DNA of 64,000 nucleotides from BS750m-G57 sp964607575 (GCA_964607575.1 CAZSLS010000004.1:27354-91353); one strand, 5' to 3'; counted from the stretch's first letter, positions 17,638-27,234 are shown. The notes: generated from the letters alone by a model not told the origin. Made by a program: numbers and translations.

Positions 17638-17742
17638 GCGTGTATTCCTGATAGCGATGTATCCCTCCGGCAGGAGACTATGATGCCAATCATGCCCCCC
17701 GACTGCAAGCGAATTGTCCCGCCGCGGCGTGTCGAACGCCCC

Positions 17743-17770
17743 TTGCCCCGCCGGATTAACAGTGTAAACT
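17743..17770 (+). promoter_or_regulatory. Possible promoter of the second HzsA-like gene
   Basis: TTGCCC (17743-17748), 16 bases, TAAACT (17765-17770), 17 bases before the GTG start. Moderate match to a sigma70 promoter. Confidence 0.35.
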
Positions 17771-17787
17771 CTTCTTGAGGAGATACC

Positions 17788-20724
17788 GTGATCAAACGTT
17801 TTAGCATACTGAACTGGATGTTGCTGGTTGTTGTCTGCGGTCCGGCTTGGGGCGCGCCGGTCGTGGATGTTCGCAAGCAGATCGAGGCTGATTGGACCCG
17901 CCAGGAGCGGGTCACACGCAAGCAGATACCCGCCCATGGGATCAAAGGGGCGGTGAAGCGCGGGCGGTTGATGATAGCTGACTTCCGCAAGGCCGGAGCG
18001 GGCGCCGCCGCGGACCGAGCGGCTGCCAAACTCGACGCCGTCGAGGCCAAATGTAAAATCTTTGCTGAAAAGAGCGTTTCGGTCGAAGCCCTGGAAAAAG
18101 TCTACTTTGAAGCCAGATGGGCCGTTAGAGAGTTATCGTTCGCTAATCCGAAACTAGACTTCAAGGAACTGCTGTTCGTGCGTCGCAACTGGCCGCGACG
18201 GAACCACCAGTGCTCGCATCGCGTTGGTGAGGACCAGATCCCCGGCGCGAACATCTGCATACTCTCACCGTTGTCGCCGGACGGTAAGGTGCGCAACGTG
18301 CTGTCGGGCAAGTATGCAGCCGGTGGGATCGGGCGCCCGGACCTGTCGTACGACGCCAAACGCATCGCCTTTCCCTACGCTGCCCTGCGCGCCAAGCCCA
18401 CAAAGTACGGATACGGCTTGCCCGATGTGCGCGGCGGGGCGTGCGTGTCTTACGATATCTTCGAGGTGGGCGTCGACGGCGAGGGTCTCAAGCGCCTGAC
18501 GAATGACGCGAAGAACGAAGACACCGAACCGTGCTACCTGCCCGACAGGCGGATAGCGTTTACGTCGTCGCGGGCAGGGCGCCTTGTCCAGTGCGGCGAT
18601 TGGGCCCTGGCCTGCGGGATATATTCGATGAAGTCCGACGGCAGCAATGTCCGCCGGATAACCGAACCGAAGGAAGGCGAGTTTTACCCGAGCATGCTCG
18701 ATGATGGGCGGATCATGTACACTCGCTGGGATTACGTGATGAAGGGGTATAACGTTATCCAGCAGCTCTGGGCGGTCAATCCCGACGGCAGGCGCGCCCA
18801 GTTAGTCTACGGCGACCACTACGCATTTTCCCGCGGTCCGATCGCCTTCCAGGAAGCCAGACAAATACCCGGCACGAGCAGGGTGATATGCGTTGGTGCG
18901 GCCCATCATAATAGCGGGGTGGGCCCGATCATGATCGTGGACATGGCGGGTAATCGCGGTGGTCCGGAGTCGATGCGCAGAATAACCCCACAAGTCGGAT
19001 ACCCCGAACTCTACATGCCCAGCGAAGTGTTGGGAAAATACAAGAATTCGCGGCACGCCGCTCGCGGGCGCATGGATGCCGGATGGTATTCCAGCCCGTA
19101 TCCGCTGAGTGAGAACCAGTTCCTCGCGTCGTATTCGTTCGATAAGAACAATAACTCCGTACACGGGTACGCGCTGTACCTCTGCGACGTTCATGGTAAT
19201 CGCGACCTGATCTATCGCGGTGATGGTTTCTCGTGTTATTCACCGATCCCGATTCGCCCTCGAAAAAAGCCGCGGATCATCCCCGACATGGTCAAAGGCG
19301 TGGACCCCAAAACGCCCGGGGTACTCACCGTTTCGAATATCTACAAGGGGCTCGACGGGATCAAGCCTGGCGAGGTTAAGTATCTGCGAGTACTCGAAAC
19401 GTATTCGAAAACCGTCCACACCACGCCCCAGCGGTGCGATATCGGAGTCGCAAGCGGATGGGATCCTCGCGGAGTCCTGGGCGTTGTTCCGGTCGAGGCT
19501 GACGGATCTGTCCATTTTGAGGTCCCCCCGTTCAAGCAGATATTCTTCGAGGCGCTGGACAAGGATTATCTCGAGATTCGTCGGATGCGTAATTTCATGA
19601 ACGTTATGCCCGGTGAGAAAACCGGTTGTATCGGATGTCACGAGCCTTACGGTACGCTTCCGGGCAAGGCCGGTCCCGGTGGACCGATAGCGATGAAGCG
19701 TCCGCCGTCGAAGCTGATTGCCCCGCCCTGGGGCGACGGCGCCATCGGTTTCAAGCGCGTGGTCCAACCGGTGCTCGACCGCAATTGCATAAGCTGTCAC
19801 GACGGTTCGCCCAAAACCGACAAGGACAGCAAGAAATCGTTCGACCTTCGCGGGCTGCAGATGGTGATTGCTCCGGCGCCTTACGATCGCGATCAGGGCC
19901 CGCAGCACGCGGTGTCCGATTCGTTCCTGAAGTTGCTGGGGTACGTTTCGTACGTTAAGGTTGGAGGGCACAAGGGACTCAGGTTACCGTTGCTGACGAA
20001 CGCGACCGGTTCGCGGGTGAGCAAGCTTATGAAGGTGCTCGCCGACGGCGGGCACTACAAGGTCAAGCTAAAGACGGACCACTGGCGTGCGTTTGCGGCG
20101 TGGATCGACTGCAACGCTCCGTTCTACGGCGGTTGGGACGAGATCGTGCTTAAGGGTACCAGAGCGCCTCGGCGCCGCAAGTTGATGGTGAATAACGGAC
20201 CGGCCACGATCGCACGCAGGAAGGCAATCACTGGTAAGCTGCCTACCGGTGTGAAGCTCGATGCATTTTTGAATTGCGGCGCCCGGCAGGTTAACGATAA
20301 GAAAGACGCCGTCCGAATCACCCAGACGCGCGGGCAGAGTTATAGTTTCACCAGGGCGAAGATCGCCGGCCTGTCTCCGACGCAGGGGCTCATCGCCTTC
20401 GATGACAAGGAAGTTATCTTCGAGATCAGCGGTTTGAGCGGCCGCGGGCGCTGCAGCGTCACCCTGACCTGGTGGGACTACGACACCACCGAGCGTAAGC
20501 AGAGCGTGTGGATATCGAATACCGACGGTAGCGGTAAGGCCTGCGCAATCAAACCTGCATCTCTACCGAACTACAAGAGCAGAAGACAACTGCCCGCCGA
20601 GATATCGTTTACGCTCGATGAGGCGCGGATCAAAGCAGGCAAATGTAAACTCGCCATCCGCAAGGAAGCGAAATACAACGCGGTGATTAGCGAAATATGG
20701 GTTACGTCAAAAAGCGCTCGCTGA
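17788..20724 (+). CDS. HzsA-related secreted protein with two haem-binding motifs (paralogue)
   Basis: A 978-residue exported protein related to the one at 9380. It begins with a signal peptide (GTG start with GAGGAG upstream; cleavage near AWGAPVV), then a helical region (about 30-130) replacing the laminin-like domain of the paralogue. PD40-like repeats follow (LSYDAKRIAFPYA, LPDRRIAFTSSRAG), then haem motifs CIGCH (about 614) and CISCH (about 667) in a conserved context (VVQPVLDRNCISCHDG). The last 180 residues form an extra beta-rich domain. Chain-wide similarity to HzsA-type proteins is clear by motif order, but no hydrazine synthase beta/gamma gene is nearby, so a role in extracytoplasmic redox chemistry or binding is all I can infer. 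Confidence 0.82.
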   Translation: MIKRFSILNWMLLVVVCGPAWGAPVVDVRKQIEADWTRQERVTRKQIPAHGIKGAVKRGRLMIADFRKAGAGAAADRAAAKLDAVEAKCKIFAEKSVSVEALEKVYFEARWAVRELSFANPKLDFKELLFVRRNWPRRNHQCSHRVGEDQIPGANICILSPLSPDGKVRNVLSGKYAAGGIGRPDLSYDAKRIAFPYAALRAKPTKYGYGLPDVRGGACVSYDIFEVGVDGEGLKRLTNDAKNEDTEPCYLPDRRIAFTSSRAGRLVQCGDWALACGIYSMKSDGSNVRRITEPKEGEFYPSMLDDGRIMYTRWDYVMKGYNVIQQLWAVNPDGRRAQLVYGDHYAFSRGPIAFQEARQIPGTSRVICVGAAHHNSGVGPIMIVDMAGNRGGPESMRRITPQVGYPELYMPSEVLGKYKNSRHAARGRMDAGWYSSPYPLSENQFLASYSFDKNNNSVHGYALYLCDVHGNRDLIYRGDGFSCYSPIPIRPRKKPRIIPDMVKGVDPKTPGVLTVSNIYKGLDGIKPGEVKYLRVLETYSKTVHTTPQRCDIGVASGWDPRGVLGVVPVEADGSVHFEVPPFKQIFFEALDKDYLEIRRMRNFMNVMPGEKTGCIGCHEPYGTLPGKAGPGGPIAMKRPPSKLIAPPWGDGAIGFKRVVQPVLDRNCISCHDGSPKTDKDSKKSFDLRGLQMVIAPAPYDRDQGPQHAVSDSFLKLLGYVSYVKVGGHKGLRLPLLTNATGSRVSKLMKVLADGGHYKVKLKTDHWRAFAAWIDCNAPFYGGWDEIVLKGTRAPRRRKLMVNNGPATIARRKAITGKLPTGVKLDAFLNCGARQVNDKKDAVRITQTRGQSYSFTRAKIAGLSPTQGLIAFDDKEVIFEISGLSGRGRCSVTLTWWDYDTTERKQSVWISNTDGSGKACAIKPASLPNYKSRRQLPAEISFTLDEARIKAGKCKLAIRKEAKYNAVISEIWVTSKSAR

Positions 20725-20807
20725 AATCTGCATGAGTACAACACCCGCCTGAATTTGAGAGGACTCTCCCGGCAGCGGCTCGGATGGCGGGCATTAGCGG
20801 GGGAGGT

Positions 20808-23800
20808 TTACTTGCTCTTTATATCCCAGAGGGCGTTGGGGTTGGCGATGAATCGCGATATCGGTTTGCTCTTGTTGTAGTCTTTGGTGATGAGATGCGC
20901 CTCGTACCGATTGCCGATACCGGATGTGTGCTTGATCTGCCGACCGGGTTTCAGCCGGGCAAATCCCTGGAGACTGCCCCAGCGGCTGAGAATGAACAAA
21001 GCGACTTCCTTCCCGCTGCCATTACGCACTGTGACCGAACACCGAGGGGCGTACGAGGTCGAAGGACTCCTGTGCAAGGAATGTACCCTCACGTTGGGCA
21101 TTGCGGTCTTCAGTTTGGCAGCGGCCTCCTTCGATACGCCGGAAGTCCTTGTCACAGCCACGAAACTCAGTCCGGGCAGCTTTTTGAGCAGCATTAGACC
21201 GTTGTCGCCCCCTTTCCAGTTGCGGCCGATCAGGGCGTTAACGATATCCCCTCCATCCAACTGCCGGGTCGGATCCAAGGCGAACCACAGGGTCACCAGG
21301 CCCCTGTAGTTTACCTCGCCGCCGAGCCTATGGATTTCGAGGACGGTTTCCTTTACCTGCTTGCTGACGTTATTCGACGCCAGTATCCCCGCCAGACCGG
21401 GGCGGACCTTCATATCCTTCTTACCGAATTTCTCCAGCACCTGCGCCAGACGATACGAAATGGGAAGTTGGCCCGTTACCGCGATTCTGCGCCAATAGAG
21501 GGGCCTGCCACCGGCCGCACGCTTCATTTCAAAGGTGACCTTCTTGCCCTTGTAATTTGCGATGGGGAAAACCAGCGGCGCTCCCCGCCTCATCCAGATC
21601 TGTTTGACCGGGATCTTTTCGGTCGGGATTGCGACGCCGGCGACGTGCAGCGTAATGCTTCCTATATGGAGGTCCCCACCGTCGGCGTAACCGGCGTCGA
21701 CGACCATCCACTTGTCATCGTCCCCAACCATTATTTCTCTCGACAGGGTCAGCGGTTGTTCTTCGGTGCGGACGGTCGTCAGGAACCGCCCGCCCGCTCC
21801 TGATGTCTCGTCGAACCGGTTCGTCCAGGTGCAGACCTCCGACTTGTCGAGTTTGAGAGTCCATCCGCGCCAGGAGGTGACCTGCGAGGCAATCCGCTTG
21901 CGAACCTCGTTTCCCAAACCGCTCGGGTCGAGCGCGATCTGCGGATCGAGCCAGTCGAACTTGTCGCGGATGTTCAGCGGGTCGGCGCGGGGTGGGTAAT
22001 TGCGGGCGACGGGGTCTACCTGGAGAACCAGGCGTTTCGGCGTGTCGGGCCCGCAGGCAAGGGATATCCATCCGGTATCCGCGGTCTTCCGCGAGCCGAT
22101 CATCATAGGGCTTTCGTACCGTGGTTTGGTCTGCGTCGATCCGACGTATATCCGTGCGCGGACGCATCCGCCCGTGTCGACGAAGTGGTCCAGCCCCAGG
22201 CGGCAGTGAAACGACCTGGCGTGCGGTGGAAGCGTGAAGCTCAATTCGCTGCGGGCGTGTACCCCGAAGCCCCAGGCGTATCGCCGCCCGCCGCTACCAA
22301 GGAATCCGCCGGCGACGTTGCGGTCGGCGCGCCACGGCAGCATCGTCGGGTTGACCACGGTGACCGGACGAACGCGGGACAGCGGGACCTTATCGGGAGA
22401 AAACGACCATCGCATGCGAATGGAACCGAAACGCGTCCACAGCGGATCGAGGCTCCAGACCGGATGGATAATATGTGCCCACGTACTGCTGTCGCCTTGC
22501 CGGGGGTTGGGCGCCGCCGCCCGATGCAGCCTGAGCGTACTGATATGACGCGTGTAATTTGCGTGATTTGCGACCTGAGAATCGAGTTGCTGCTTAAATC
22601 TCGCGGCTTCGGACACCAATGGTTGACGTGCAGTTATGAGCCTCTGCTGTTCGGTTCTGCTGAAGTTCGCGATCTGCTGAGTCCTGTGCTGCCGCAACCT
22701 CAAACGTTCGGATTCGAGTTGTCTCTTGTGCGCTTCCCGCGATTGGGCGCTCCTGGTGCGCAGGTCCCTGATCTGCTTGTCTCGCTGAGCGGCTGGTTTT
22801 CCAGCCAGGCTTTTGGTCAGGTCCGCCTCGGACTTGCGAAGAAGCTCTTCGTGCTTGCGGCGTTTCTCGGCCAGACCGGCTTGGTCTTTCTTTTGCTGCT
22901 GGTCCATCCGCTGCTTTAACGCGGTAAGGGCTTTGTCGTAGACCTGACGGTCGGCGGCTTGGGCTTTCTGAAATTCGGTAGCCTTGGCGATGCTGTTCTT
23001 GCGGGCCAGATCGACCGCCTTGCCAATCTTGGCCAGGTGGGCTTGGGCCTGTTCGAGTTGGTTGTCATAGTTCATGAGGGTCATCCACGACCGCATCTCT
23101 TGGCTGACCGTCCTGAAAGGCGAGGCGCGAAATCGCGTTTCACTGGCGGTGGCGATCAGCCCGCCGGTCGTTTCGAACCGAACCAAGCGAGAGCGAAGCG
23201 AGGGGCTCAGCGCCGCCAATTCCCGGTAATACGCCTTCCAGGGATTGATCCCGGGCATGTGAATCTCGGCGATCTCCGAGAGTTTCACGTCGCGCGTTTC
23301 CTTGTCGAGAAGGAGCGTTACCGAATCTTTGCGCCAGCGAACGCTCGCGAAATCCAACCGCCGCCCGTCGGTGCGGTAGAGATTTCCCGGGTTCAACCGG
23401 CGTTTCGAGGGCGGTCCCCAGACTATGCGCTGAATGCGGCCGGGCAGGATGCGAACGTGCCCCGATGGCTTGTAAACGGGCGGATACAACTTCTCGACGG
23501 GCTTTACGAGGACGTGCGCCGGGATATACTGACCGCTGGTTTTACTGCTCGATTCCGCGCCGACCACTCGCCCGATGATCCGGTCACCGCCGATGAATTC
23601 AACATAACCGCCGCAGTTGTAGGGCGCTCGCCACGGATTCAGCGCCATATCCCGCAACCAGAGCAGCGGATGCTTCGGGTTCGACAGCGCCACCCCCTCG
23701 AGGTGCGCCGAGCCCGGATGCGCGCCCCAGCCGGACAGATTGTCGCCCGAAACCCGCCGCCTGTCGGCGAATACGGCAAGGTAGCGCCCCGCCCCAGCGG

Positions 23801-23873
23801 TTGTCCGCGCCGGACAGGTCGCCGAAACAACCACCGCCAGCAACATGAATTCAATGGAGACCGTCTTTCTCAT
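20808..23873 (-). CDS. Large secreted protein: NPCBM domain, coiled coil and C-terminal repeat domains
   Basis: Exported protein of 1021 residues. After a signal peptide (ending near CPARTTAGA) comes a beta-rich region (40-250) and then a long coiled coil rich in Gln, Lys and Arg (about 270-440). An NPCBM-type carbohydrate-binding domain follows (about 540-650; AWGFGVHARSELSFTLPPHA). Near the end are a leucine-rich-repeat-like stretch (VTLWFALDPTRQLDGGDI) and a segment resembling the VHL beta fold (TVRNGSGKEVALFILSRWG; tentative). ATG 23873 overlaps the stop of a 42-codon frame by ATGA; an in-frame ATG at 23879 is an alternative. Probably a cell-surface glycan-binding protein; no enzyme motif seen. 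Confidence 0.7.
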   Translation of the reverse strand: MRKTVSIEFMLLAVVVSATCPARTTAGAGRYLAVFADRRRVSGDNLSGWGAHPGSAHLEGVALSNPKHPLLWLRDMALNPWRAPYNCGGYVEFIGGDRIIGRVVGAESSSKTSGQYIPAHVLVKPVEKLYPPVYKPSGHVRILPGRIQRIVWGPPSKRRLNPGNLYRTDGRRLDFASVRWRKDSVTLLLDKETRDVKLSEIAEIHMPGINPWKAYYRELAALSPSLRSRLVRFETTGGLIATASETRFRASPFRTVSQEMRSWMTLMNYDNQLEQAQAHLAKIGKAVDLARKNSIAKATEFQKAQAADRQVYDKALTALKQRMDQQQKKDQAGLAEKRRKHEELLRKSEADLTKSLAGKPAAQRDKQIRDLRTRSAQSREAHKRQLESERLRLRQHRTQQIANFSRTEQQRLITARQPLVSEAARFKQQLDSQVANHANYTRHISTLRLHRAAAPNPRQGDSSTWAHIIHPVWSLDPLWTRFGSIRMRWSFSPDKVPLSRVRPVTVVNPTMLPWRADRNVAGGFLGSGGRRYAWGFGVHARSELSFTLPPHARSFHCRLGLDHFVDTGGCVRARIYVGSTQTKPRYESPMMIGSRKTADTGWISLACGPDTPKRLVLQVDPVARNYPPRADPLNIRDKFDWLDPQIALDPSGLGNEVRKRIASQVTSWRGWTLKLDKSEVCTWTNRFDETSGAGGRFLTTVRTEEQPLTLSREIMVGDDDKWMVVDAGYADGGDLHIGSITLHVAGVAIPTEKIPVKQIWMRRGAPLVFPIANYKGKKVTFEMKRAAGGRPLYWRRIAVTGQLPISYRLAQVLEKFGKKDMKVRPGLAGILASNNVSKQVKETVLEIHRLGGEVNYRGLVTLWFALDPTRQLDGGDIVNALIGRNWKGGDNGLMLLKKLPGLSFVAVTRTSGVSKEAAAKLKTAMPNVRVHSLHRSPSTSYAPRCSVTVRNGSGKEVALFILSRWGSLQGFARLKPGRQIKHTSGIGNRYEAHLITKDYNKSKPISRFIANPNALWDIKSK

Positions 23874-23998
23874 GACCATCCATGGCCTCGTTCTTGAATA
23901 AGGCCTTTGTTTATGTGATCCAGCAGTTCGCACTGGAACCAGGCGCTCACTCGCTCCATGGCTTCTTCGTAGTTTGGTTTGCTTTCTGATTTCATCAT
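23870..23998 (-). CDS. Possible 42-residue leader protein coupled to the NPCBM gene
   Basis: A short frame (begins MMKSESKPNYEEAMERVSAW, ends ERGHGWS) whose TGA overlaps the ATG of the NPCBM gene as ATGA. The composition looks protein-like and helical and the overlap suggests translational coupling, as in a short upstream regulator of translation or a genuine microprotein. No Shine-Dalgarno site is convincing, and I do not recognise the sequence, so confidence is low. Confidence 0.35.
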   Translation of the reverse strand: MMKSESKPNYEEAMERVSAWFQCELLDHINKGLIQERGHGWS

Positions 23999-24064
23999 TT
24001 TCAGGATGCATGTATCATAAGATCGAGCCGACCGGACGACAATGGAACAAACAGGAGCATCAAA

Positions 24065-24640
24065 ATGAAAGTAGTGGCATTCAACGGAAGCGGACGCAAG
24101 AACGGGAACACGGCGATGCTGATCGAGCACGCCTTCAAACCGCTGGGAGCGGCCGGCATAGAGACGGAAATGCTGCAGCTTGCGGGCAATACGATTCGCG
24201 GATGCACCGCGTGCTACAAGTGCGTGGAGAACAAGGATCAGCGTTGTGCCATCACCGGCGACATCATCAACGACTGCATCGCCAAGATGATCGAAGCCGA
24301 CGGAATCATCCTGGCCTCGCCAACGTATGTCGCCGACGTCAGCGCCGAACTGAAAGCACTGATCGACCGAGGCCTGGTAGTTACCAGGGTCAACGGTAAT
24401 CTCCTGAAGCGCAAGGTTGGCGCCGCGATAGTGGCCGTCCGGCGCGGCGGAGCGATCCACGCATACGATTCAATCAATCACTTCTTCCTGATCAGCCAGA
24501 TGATCGTACCCGGATCGAGCTACTGGAACATAGGTATGGGTCGCAATATCGGCGATGTGCAGGAAGACGCCGAGGGCATAGAGACCATGACCGATCTGGG
24601 CGAGAACATGGCATGGTTGCTGGGGAGAATCGCCGATTAA
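24065..24640 (+). CDS. Flavodoxin-like NAD(P)H-dependent FMN reductase
   Basis: Cytoplasmic flavoprotein of 191 residues. The N-terminal strand-loop-helix binds the FMN phosphate (FNGSGRKNGNTAML), a Cys-rich loop follows (CTACYKC, near residue 50), and the segment ILASPTYVADVSAELKALID is the hallmark of the NADPH-dependent FMN reductase/iron-sulfur flavoprotein family. Only part of the compact Cys motif of iron-sulfur flavoproteins is present, so an Fe-S cluster is possible but not shown. ATG 24065 has AGGAG nine bases upstream. It stands alone between a leftward gene and a rightward lipoprotein gene. Confidence 0.87.
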   Translation: MKVVAFNGSGRKNGNTAMLIEHAFKPLGAAGIETEMLQLAGNTIRGCTACYKCVENKDQRCAITGDIINDCIAKMIEADGIILASPTYVADVSAELKALIDRGLVVTRVNGNLLKRKVGAAIVAVRRGGAIHAYDSINHFFLISQMIVPGSSYWNIGMGRNIGDVQEDAEGIETMTDLGENMAWLLGRIAD

Positions 24641-24752
24641 TACGGTGCGAATTGGCGGAATTATCGGGGTGTTTTTATATATTTTATACCTTGTGTCAGC
24701 CAGCTTGTTCGCTACGATCTGATGTTCCACAATAATCAGGCAAGCGGAGAAG

Positions 24753-25376
24753 ATGATGAATCGTATGTTTTCTATGTTTGGATTTGTCTTGGTTCTGTCG
24801 TTGATGTTTATTGCTGCGTGCAGCGACCCGCCCGCTGACGCTGTAAGCGGGGCTTCACCGGAGACACCACATAAGAAGATGACCCTTCCTCCCGCTGGAT
24901 CGGATTACGAGATCGTTGGCGTTAAGGATGGATTGTCCGGTTACATGATCAAGTACGACGACAAGCTGTACCGGGGCGGACAGATGAACAACGCCAAAGG
25001 GCTTGATTTCCTCAAGAAACTGGGTATTACGACTGTCGTCACGATTACGCCAACCGATGATGAACGAACATATGTTGTCAAGCGCGGTATGAAGTTGCTT
25101 GAGGTACCATTCGCCAAGACCGACGGACCGTCGACGGAAATTCTGGATGCGTTCCTGGAAGCGGTGAAGTCCTCAACCGGACCGGTTTACGTACATTGTC
25201 ATGGCGGGACGCACCGGGCGGCGATTCTGGCTGGGCTTTATCGAATGGCTGTTAAGGGGTGGGACTTCAATCGGACCGCCGTCGAATTCGGTACGCTCGG
25301 AGGCGACCTGAAAGGTGATCATGCGATGCTGGGAAGGATACGGGAGTACGCCAAGCCATCTTCAGGCACGCAGTAG
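24753..25376 (+). CDS. Lipoprotein with a cysteine phosphatase (PTP/DSP-like) domain
   Basis: A 207-residue lipoprotein: hydrophobic signal with lipobox FIAAC (Cys about 23), then a dual-specificity phosphatase-like domain. The signature HCHGGTHRA fits the C-X5-R phosphate-binding loop, and an upstream LYRGGQMNNAKGLDFLKKLG segment is typical of the Siw14/DSP-like group. A general-acid aspartate may lie in FAKTDGPST. As a lipoprotein it would act outside the cytoplasm, which is unusual for protein phosphatases; inositol-phosphate or other phosphate esters are possible substrates. ATG 24753 or 24756 both fit the GGAGAAG site. The preceding 80 bases are AT-rich and may hold the promoter. Confidence 0.8.
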   Translation: MMNRMFSMFGFVLVLSLMFIAACSDPPADAVSGASPETPHKKMTLPPAGSDYEIVGVKDGLSGYMIKYDDKLYRGGQMNNAKGLDFLKKLGITTVVTITPTDDERTYVVKRGMKLLEVPFAKTDGPSTEILDAFLEAVKSSTGPVYVHCHGGTHRAAILAGLYRMAVKGWDFNRTAVEFGTLGGDLKGDHAMLGRIREYAKPSSGTQ

Positions 25377-25387
25377 AGAGGGCGTCA

Positions 25388-25819
25388 CTAGCCCATGAGC
25401 CGGATGTCGGGAGAGAGCTTCGGGCGGACGTGTTGTTTCACCAGTTCGAGGAGATGGGGTATCTCGAAGGGTTTGGCGGCGAAAGCGACCGCTCCGGCCT
25501 CTCGGATTTCGTCTTGGGAGTACCTGCCACCCGAGATCATAACGACCCTGACGTACGGGTTAATCCGCAGCATGCGCGCCAGTGCGTCGGTCCCGTTCAT
25601 CCCGGGCATCATCATGTCCATGACGACGAGATCCACCTCCGCGGCATGGCGGGAGTAATACTCGATTGCTTCATTACCGCTGCAGCATTGTGTCACGGTG
25701 TATCCGCGTGGACGAAGAACGTCGGAGATCAGTTTTCGAATTGGCGCTTCATCGTCAACGAGCAGTACATGCCCGTTTTGCCGAGGAATTGACAGGTATC
25801 GTCCGTCTTGTATCATCAT
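25388..25819 (-). CDS. Single-domain response regulator
   Basis: A 143-residue receiver domain with no output domain. Conserved residues are the acidic pair (LLVDDEAP), phosphoacceptor D68 (LVVMDMMMPGMNG), the switch Ser (VVMISGG) and the lysine (AAKPFEI). It lies 137 bases downstream of a hybrid histidine kinase on the same strand and likely works as a phosphate relay or a protein-protein switch, in the CheY manner. Its receiver resembles that of the hybrid kinase, so a duplication is likely. No DNA-binding part is present. Confidence 0.88.
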   Translation of the reverse strand: MMIQDGRYLSIPRQNGHVLLVDDEAPIRKLISDVLRPRGYTVTQCCSGNEAIEYYSRHAAEVDLVVMDMMMPGMNGTDALARMLRINPYVRVVMISGGRYSQDEIREAGAVAFAAKPFEIPHLLELVKQHVRPKLSPDIRLMG

Positions 25820-25956
25820 TGAGAGATCCTCGCTGCGTTTCCCGAATCACACAGCATCTCCCTCCGCAGTCTAATCGGAATGACCCGCCACATGGCGCAG
25901 GAGAAAAAGGGATTCTTGATGTGAATTGTAAGTCCGTTTGATCGGCAGGAGTATAA

Positions 25957-27234
25957 CTATGCTACAGTGGTGTTGGAGATGTGTGTTGCAAGCGTGTGCG
26001 CCAGTTCGTTGATCCTGAACGGTTTGCTCAGGAGTCCCAGAGCCCCCTCGTCGATCAGACCGTTGGTCGTCTGGTTCTGGCTGAAGCCCGAAGAGATCAG
26101 CACCTTGACATCCGGGTCGATCGCTTTGAGTTTCCTGAACGTGTCGGGCCCGTTGAGAACGGGCATGATAAGGTCGAGGATCACCAGGTCCACATTCTGG
26201 TGGGAGTCCTTGAAGTACTCGACCGCTTCGGCGCCGTTGATGCACAGCGAAACGGAATAACCCAGCTTCTGCAGCGCCGTAGACACGAACTCTCGAACTA
26301 TACCTTCATCATCTACTACAAGAACGTGCCCCGTACCGCTGATGACATCCTGACCGGGCGGGCTGTTGGCGGAGACGCATGCAGTTTCGGAAGCGTGCAG
26401 GAGTACTCTAAACGTCGTTCCCTGTCCGGGATGGCTGTCGACATGGATGTTTCCGTAGTGGCTTTTGATGCATCCGTAGACGCTCGCCAGCGCCAGTCCC
26501 GTGCCCTGGCCCACCTCCTTGGTGGTGAAGAAAGGCTCGAAAATCCGGCTGCGCGTTTTGCTGTCCATTCCGCCGCCCGTATCGCAAACGCAAACCTCCA
26601 CGTACGGTCCGGGGACTATCTCGCTGGGGTAGTCGGCGCACGACTCTTCGTCGAGGGCGACATTCTTCGTCGCGAACGTAAGCACCCCTCCGTTGGGCAT
26701 GGCGTCGCAGGCGTTCATGCCCAGATTTACCAGTGCGTTTTCGATCTGAGACGGATCGGCCAGGACCGTCGGCGGATCGGCCTGAAGATCCAGCTTGATA
26801 TCGATTCGCTTGTCGATGCTGTGGCTAAGGAGGGCTACTGACTGCTCGATAATCGCGGTGGTGTCAACGGCGACGATCTGAAAGGTTCCCTTGCGGGCGA
26901 AGTCCAGCAGTTGCCTGGTGAGTTCCGCCGCTCGCCTGGAGGCCGCCACGACCTGCTTGAGCATGTCGTCGCGTTCGGCCTGGCCGAAGCCTTCCATCTG
27001 CAGGAGTTCGGCGTTTCCCTGGATGGCGGTCAGAATGTTGTTGAAATCGTGAGCTATTCCCCCAGCCAGTCTACCGACCGCTTCCATCTTCAGCGCATTA
27101 TACGCATGTTGATTCTCATCTCCCTGGTGGCTGTCCAGCGACTCTTGAAGCGCTGCAACCTTCCGGCGGAGTTCGAGAACTTCTTCTATGAGTTGATCTT
27201 TGGTCTTGTCCTGGTCTGCCACGGTGGATTCCAC
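25957..27234 (-). CDS. Soluble hybrid histidine kinase with C-terminal receiver domain
   Basis: Cytoplasmic kinase of 425 residues with no membrane segment. A short coiled coil (about 8-38) leads into HisKA with the H box GGIAHDFNNILTAIQGNAEL (His about 62) of the HPK4 class. An HATPase_c domain follows (N box NLGMNACDAMPNGG, G boxes DTGGGMD and GQGTGLALASVYG), then a receiver domain (about 300-420) with D near 352 (LVILDLIMP) and KPF. There is no sensor domain, so a partner protein probably binds the coiled coil. The start is GTG 27234. It is followed by a stand-alone receiver that could accept the phosphate. Confidence 0.9.
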   Translation of the reverse strand: MESTVADQDKTKDQLIEEVLELRRKVAALQESLDSHQGDENQHAYNALKMEAVGRLAGGIAHDFNNILTAIQGNAELLQMEGFGQAERDDMLKQVVAASRRAAELTRQLLDFARKGTFQIVAVDTTAIIEQSVALLSHSIDKRIDIKLDLQADPPTVLADPSQIENALVNLGMNACDAMPNGGVLTFATKNVALDEESCADYPSEIVPGPYVEVCVCDTGGGMDSKTRSRIFEPFFTTKEVGQGTGLALASVYGCIKSHYGNIHVDSHPGQGTTFRVLLHASETACVSANSPPGQDVISGTGHVLVVDDEGIVREFVSTALQKLGYSVSLCINGAEAVEYFKDSHQNVDLVILDLIMPVLNGPDTFRKLKAIDPDVKVLISSGFSQNQTTNGLIDEGALGLLSKPFRINELAHTLATHISNTTVA

